A stretch of DNA of 64,000 nt from Neofusicoccum parvum (lineage: Eukaryota; Ascomycota; Dothideomycetes; Botryosphaeriales; Botryosphaeriaceae). The notes beneath the pieces are model-generated. The model was not told the DNA's origin. It did not search any database and saw nothing but the letters and a program-made list of their open reading frames with translations. Below, in pieces: positions 59,142 through 64,000 of this stretch. The stretch's first letter is position 1, and each line of letters begins with the position of its first letter. Both the position numbers and the translations under genes were made by a program. The stretch is from contig CP087221.1 of NCBI GenBank assembly GCA_020912385.1, forward strand, positions 186,001 to 250,000. Direction: 5' to 3'.

Positions 59142-60116
59142 ATGGAGAAAGTGGACGCCGAAAAGTCCACACCACCAGCTACCAAACCCTCCGTGTCCGC
59201 CCTCCTCACGTACCACGACCTCGCACCCTGGCAAAAAGACAACGCCTATATTCTAGGCTCCTACCGCCCCCTCTCCCACTCCTATACTCGCTCCATCCTC
59301 AGCATTCCCCGCCTCCACAACCAAACCGTCAACATCTGGACGCACCTGCTCGGCCTCCTCCTCTTCGTCTACCTCTCGCGCCACCTCTGGACGACGCTCT
59401 CCCCACTCTACGCCTCGGCCACACACGAAGACGTCGTCGCATTCGCGTCCTTCTTCGCCGGTGCGTTCGCCTGCCTCGCCTGCAGCTCCGCCTACCACAC
59501 CTTCTCGAACCACTCGGCGCGCATCTACGAGCGCTGGCTGTGCCTCGACTTCCTCGGCATCCTGTGCCTCATCGCGGGCAGCTGGGTGCCGGGGATCTAC
59601 TACGGGTTCTACTGCCAGCGCTCCGAGGCGCGCTTCTACCTGACGCTCGTAAGCATCAGCTCCCCGGGGATGGCCGCCGGCCCTTCCCCACCCTTCGGGA
59701 TATTCTAACCGTGGGTACGTCCTTAGATCCTCCTCCTCGCGGCCGCCTCGGCGGTCGTCTGCCTGATCCCGGCCTGCCGCACGCCCGCCTGGAAGTCGAC
59801 GCGCATGGCGATGTTCCTGGCGCTGGGCGTGGCGGGCTTCGTGCCCATGGCGCACGCGGCGCGCGCGCACGGCGTGGCGGCCGCGCACGAGCGCATGGGC
59901 TGGGGCTTCTTCGTGCTGGAGTTCTTGCTCTACGGCGCCGGCGTCGCCGTGTACGCGGCCAAGGTGCCGGAGCGCTGGGCGCCGGGCAGGTTCGACGTGT
60001 GGGGCGCGAGCCATCAGGTCTTTCATGTCTGTGTGCTGCTGGGGGCGGGCGCGCACTTGTGGGGGGTGGTGAGGGCGTTCGGGTGGAATCATGGGGTGGG
60101 AATGGGGGTGTGTTAG
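59142..60116 (+). CDS. PAQR-family receptor (Izh/AdipoR-like)
   Basis: A seven-helix membrane protein of the hemolysin III/adiponectin-receptor superfamily. Exons are 59142-59648 and 59727-60116 (78-bp intron), giving 298 aa. The family's start is clear: PWQKDNAYILGSYRPLSHSY, then HNQTVNIWTHLLGLLLF. The first zinc-site His is in SSAYHTFSNHS, and the C-terminal pair is in SHQVFHVCVLLGAGAHL. The helices between are well formed (AFACLACS, FLGILCLIAGSWVPGIYYGFY, FFVLEFLLYGAGVAVYAAK). Yeast members (Izh1-4) influence zinc and sterol homeostasis, so a role in lipid or metal sensing is likely. The short C-terminus ends after HGVGMGVC. The intron sits between helices, after FYLTL. Confidence 0.93.
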
Positions 60117-60348
60117 AGCATGTTGAGCTAAAGAGGGGCGGTTTAGAGCACGGGCGAGAAGATGGAGAACGGGTGTGGGATGAGAACCTCCGATGGAGAG
60201 TGCGACGTTGTTTTAGACAGAGCAGGAGCACAGGGCCCGCTGCCCGCGAGGTCTAACCGGCTACCATACTCGCTGCTGGGACACTTCCGTGGTCCGTAGC
60301 GTGCTGAGAGATAGAGATACAGAAGCGACAGACAAAAGCACACAAGTC

Positions 60349-60741
60349 TCAGCCGCTCAGAAGCCCCTCGGAGATACCCCACTCGCCAGCCTTGTTCTGG
60401 CAGTCCTCGCTCTTGGCCTTGACGTCGGCGTTGAACTCGGTGGTGTCGCCGCCGCACATGGCAGTCAGCTTGCCGGTGGTGTCGTTGAAGAGAATGTTGG
60501 CGAACATGGCGCGCTGCATGACGTCGGACTTGGTCTCGCGCTTGTCGCCGGCGAAGCTGTCGGGGGTGATGTGCAGATTGTCGAGCATGCGCTTCGTGTT
60601 GCTGACGAAGTCCCACATGAAAAACACCTTGCCCTTGCGCTGGCTTTCTTGCGCCGCGAACTCGGGCTGCGCCTCGATGGCGCTGATGAGGGACTGAAGA
60701 GAGCTCTGGAGAGCGGCCGTCGGGTTGGAGGCGCCAGACAT
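60349..60741 (-). CDS. small conserved-looking protein of unknown function
   Basis: Intronless, 130 aa, no signal peptide or membrane span. I do not recognise it. Acidic overall with an N-terminal helix (LQSSLQSLISAIEA), a central KVFFMWDFVSNTKRMLDNL and a C-terminal EDCQNKAGEWGISEGLL. Codon use and the sharp composition contrast at its ends support a real gene. It lies between the PAQR gene (convergent, 232 bp) and SCO1 (divergent, 477 bp). A helical adaptor or a small stress-related protein are both possible and neither is supported. Confidence 0.75.
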   Translation of the reverse strand: MSGASNPTAALQSSLQSLISAIEAQPEFAAQESQRKGKVFFMWDFVSNTKRMLDNLHITPDSFAGDKRETKSDVMQRAMFANILFNDTTGKLTAMCGGDTTEFNADVKAKSEDCQNKAGEWGISEGLLSG

Positions 60742-61218
60742 GATGTATTCTTGGTGAAGATCGGGTGAAAGGATGGTTGAGGTGTTGAGGCTTGGTGGAG
60801 ATGTAGACGACTGACTAATGCAGGCCCGGGATTCTGCTGTGCTTGCAAGGAGTGTGTGGGCTTCCCGATCACATCGTCGAAGGACCGGGGGTGGGATTTA
60901 AGGAGCGCAGATGCGCCTTGGAAGCAATTGGAGCTCGATAGAAGCCGTGACGACAGCGCGCGATCTCCCTGGGGGTTTGCCACACGGATTGGCTGGCACA
61001 GAAGACTCGGCGCGTGTGCATCATATTTCGACGCGCGGGGCTTCGCGAGCTCACGTGGAGCCTTGCATGACTCGCGCACTTGTCTTCTGATGGAATGCCG
61101 CAGTTTTGCCTGCGCGACATCACCAGCTGTTGCTGCGCTTCGCCGCTGACATCTCCAGACACGAGCTGCCGACCTTCACCTCCTTCGCCGCCCTCGTCCC
61201 CCGCGTCCGCCGCCAGCA
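60742..61218. promoter_or_regulatory. divergent upstream region, small protein / SCO1
   Basis: The start codons are 477 bp apart. Pyrimidine-rich stretches precede SCO1. A minus-strand frame of about 200 codons covers it but overlaps the small gene in another frame and has no family match. Confidence 0.5.
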
Positions 61219-62445
61219 ATGGCTTCATCTCGCGCCGTCAGGCCCAGTGCCTGGACGGCTGCTCTCCGCAATGCCTCCCGTTCCGACAATGCCGCATGCG
61301 CTTCGGTCAGACGAGCTTTCGCCGCACCTCGCTGCCTCAATTCCTCGTCGAGACGGGTGTTTTCCAACAAGAACCCAGGAGCATTTTCAGCTACAGCTTC
61401 CGCCCATATGACATTGGGATTCCGTCAGGCCCGTCCCTTCTCGAGCACACCACGCAATTGCTACAAGACGGTTGAGGAAGCGAAGTCGCGGTACAGATTG
61501 GGGGTCAGTCTTTTGCCTTGATTGCTGGAAAAGTGAAAATCTCGGAGATTTGGCGCTGACTTACTGCTCAGCCGTTCTCGCTAACATCCGCCATTCTCTT
61601 CTTCGCCGTCGGCGGCAGTCTCATCTTCTACTTCCGCTACGAAAAGGACCGCGTGCAGCGCCAGCGCATTGCTGACCAAACAAAGGGTGTTGGCCGTCCG
61701 AAGGTTGGAGGAGAATTCTCTCTCGTCGATCAGAACGGCAAGAAATTCACGAGCGAGGATATGAAGGGAAAATATGCTCTGGTACGTGCTTGGAAAAGAC
61801 TGCAAAAGAGAGCAATAGAAGGAGCATTTGGACTGTCGCGTGCTTCGGAACTTTCACGACATTTCTTCTTGGACTAAGAGTTGAGGACAAGACTGATATG
61901 GGCGTGCATTACAGGTCTACTTCGGATTCACACATTGCCCTGACATCTGCCCGGAAGAACTTGATAAGATGGCAGAGATGATCGACGATGTCAAGAAAGA
62001 AGTGGGCAACTCCCTCCTACCTATCTTTATCACCTGCGACCCCGCTCGGGACACGCCTGCTGTCATGAAGACGTACCTCAAAGAGTTCCATCCCGACATC
62101 ATTGGCTTGACTGGTACCTACGATGACATCAAGGGCGTCTGCAAGAAGTACAGGGTATACTTCTCAACGCCATCCGACGTCAAGCCTGGCCAAGACTACC
62201 TCGTGGACCACAGCATTTATTTCTACCTCATGGGTGAGTTCAGATCGCGATTGACTTGAAGATCTCCATGGGTTTTCCAGGAGCCCGCACTGCAAGCGAG
62301 CGAGCAACCCCACTGACGCCATAACGTTGCAGATCCCGAGGGTGATTTTGTCGAGGCCCTGGGCAGAAACCAGCCCGCACCGCAGGCCGCGAAGATCATT
62401 ACCAATCACATCGGGGACTGGCGCGGCAGACTAGTTCGCGACTGA
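61219..62445 (+). CDS. SCO1: copper chaperone Sco1 (cytochrome c oxidase assembly)
   Basis: Delivers copper to the CuA site of Cox2 at the mitochondrial inner membrane, facing the intermembrane space. Four exons (61219-61503, 61572-61781, 61915-62233, 62333-62445; introns of 68, 133 and 99 bp) give 308 aa. The first 80 residues are a presequence (Arg/Ser/Ala-rich, no acidic residues early). One membrane helix follows at about 99-116 (LTSAILFFAVGGSLIFYF). The thioredoxin-like domain holds the copper-binding CPDIC (Cys173 and Cys177) in FGFTHCPDICPEELD, and the third ligand His at about 264 in YLVDHSIYFYLM. FITCDPARDTPAVMKTYL is the family's second block. All ligands are present, so it looks functional. 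Confidence 0.96.
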
Positions 62446-64000
62446 AGAAGATGAATATGAAGATGACGATGGGACTCTCTGCTCAAATCGACGCGTGCAG
62501 GCGTCATTCTGCGATTCTGTAAATGTCGGCTGATGTACTCCTACATGTAAAAAAAGAAACACCTGGTAAGCGAACAGCTTATCGCGAGACTTGAAGGAAC
62601 ACTGTTACCAGGACATGCTGTGCGTTGGCTACGATGCCAAGCAGGCAATCCAGCAGCGATCTAACTTTCCTACGACACCAGATACTTCACGGCGCCAGGT
62701 GTGGGGGGCAAGAAAATCCTACCGATAAGAAGAGCAGCGCGAGTGGATTGCCCCTGCACATATGTGTATCTACAAGCAGGCCGACCCTTGCTGCCCGAAG
62801 GTTCTAGCGTTCTAGCCTGGAAAATTGGCTTCTAGGCTCGACCGGATCCAAGCCGCTGGTGTGGGAGAGGTAAGGGTGTAGCCCACAGTTGGGGTCTATC
62901 TTTATGACTTGCAGACGATCACCGATTTTTCATCGCCGGGTTGCCTTCTGCAGATATCGGTGTCGGCTTCAAGCTGCCTCTGCTTTGGGGTGCACGGGTT
63001 CGGCCCGCGCTGCATTCGGGTCGTGGTCCAGTTGTTTATTTGGTGAAGAGTCGGCGGATAAAACCGCCTTGCCCTCCATCCGGGCATACGATGTCCAACT
63101 CCCTCTACATGCACTACTTTCCAGTAGCTAAACTCATGCGAAGTATGGAGCGAGGACACTCGAATCGGCACATCGGCGGGCCGCGAGATTCGCTATTGTT
63201 TTCCTGGTTCTGCAGCGCCGGCAGCCGATGACCAGCTAGTGTCTTCTGCAAGGATTGCGATCCCTCAGGAACACATATCGTAACCGCAGTGGAACAACAC
63301 CTGGGACCACCAGTGTCCGCAACTGCGTTATCAAGAGACACGGAGCAATTGCTCAGACTGACACGGCTGCTGATAGTCTGGCCGCATTGCGACAAAGGCC
63401 TCCGGTGGGCAATTGAAGATCTGCACGGATTCCTGCGAGGACGCAGAACACTTGGCGTGGCCGAGCTCCAGCGCCGCCTTTGGCAGCACATTCTCGATGC
63501 TCACTTGAACACTGTGCATGACTCTCGGGACATGTCTTCGGGACATACAGCTGCCACGAGGCGTTAGGCACTGCGGCGCCAAGGTGAACGAGAGACCGAT
63601 AATAAGCGTGTCGCACCTGAGCTACCGCCAGTGTCCAGCTTGTAAAGGCAAGTCGGCTTGGGGCATCACGAGGGCACGAGGCTCAATGGCTGCGAGACGC
63701 GAGTAGGGCTACAGCGACCTTCCTAATCGGAGCGCGGCGAGCAGCGCGGAGCTGGAAGCAATCGACGGGCCCGATAAGTGCAGCGCTTGCGACGACTCGG
63801 CGGGGCCGCACACGGCGCACCCGCGGAGCAGAGGCAGAAAACGGAGCCGATCCTGCTCGCTATCGCGCCCCATCACCTCAGCCTCTTGACACTCGCTATC
63901 GCCCCATGATTCACGCCTCGGTTGCACGCCGGCGCCCAGCGCCTTGAGCTGGAAGCTTGTGCGCCGGTCGCGGTCGCTAGCCGGAGCTTGATGCACTCGA
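62446..64000. other. right-end intergenic, no supported gene
   Basis: Only short frames occur on both strands (the longest about 125 codons) and none matches a family. A gene may begin beyond the window end. Confidence 0.5.

Noticed and set aside
59253..60092. A 279-codon minus-strand frame opposite the PAQR gene
   Set aside because: Arg/Ala/Gly-rich antisense shadow; the plus strand carries all PAQR motifs.

Overview
This is a stretch of a filamentous ascomycete (Pezizomycotina) nuclear genome. The evidence is many short introns (about 46-133 bp, GT-AG with CTAAC-like branch sites), dense genes on both strands, and recognisable fungal orthologues (SLU7, REV3, SCO1, NOP6). The gene set fits a dothideomycete, but I cannot name a species. 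I see no viral, bacterial or CRISPR features, and no tRNA or rRNA that I can support. Gene models below were built by hand from reading frames, splice sites and family conservation. Every multi-exon model was checked for frame closure.

Layout. 1-13.5 kb: a cytochrome P450 (+), a mitochondrial TPR-like membrane protein (-) divergent from a NOP6-like RRM protein (+), a BTB-like/polyproline protein (-), and a secreted type-B carboxylesterase (-). 14.6-20 kb: an aquaporin (-) divergent from a PA-TM-RING ubiquitin ligase (+). 21-28.5 kb: a very large ankyrin protein with a nucleotidyltransferase-like N-terminus (-), divergent from a NIF3-like protein (+). 29.8-36 kb: a Zn2Cys6 regulator with a GC-AG intron (+), a 2.5-kb gene-poor gap, and a zinc-finger-like regulator (-). 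37-46 kb: an unknown conserved protein (-), SLU7 (-) divergent from REV3 (+). 46.7-54 kb: a class-C beta-lactamase-like hydrolase (+), an unknown protein (-), and an APC amino-acid permease (+). 54.5-56.5 kb: a decayed subtilisin-like protease relic followed by an intact gasdermin-like gene (+). 57-62.5 kb: an F-box-like protein (+), a PAQR/Izh receptor (+), a small unknown protein (-), and SCO1 (+). 62.4-64 kb holds no gene that I can support.

How the genes relate. Most are housekeeping genes in head-to-head pairs sharing short upstream regions (217-1,208 bp), not a pathway cluster. The P450, esterase and hydrolase do not form a secondary-metabolite cluster, because no backbone enzyme is present. 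The most interesting locus is 54.5-56.5 kb. Fungal gasdermins are known to be paired with a subtilisin-like protease that activates them (the HET-Q1/HET-Q2 type of allorecognition cell-death system). Here the gasdermin-like frame is intact, while the neighbouring protease is present only as a shifted, shortened relic.
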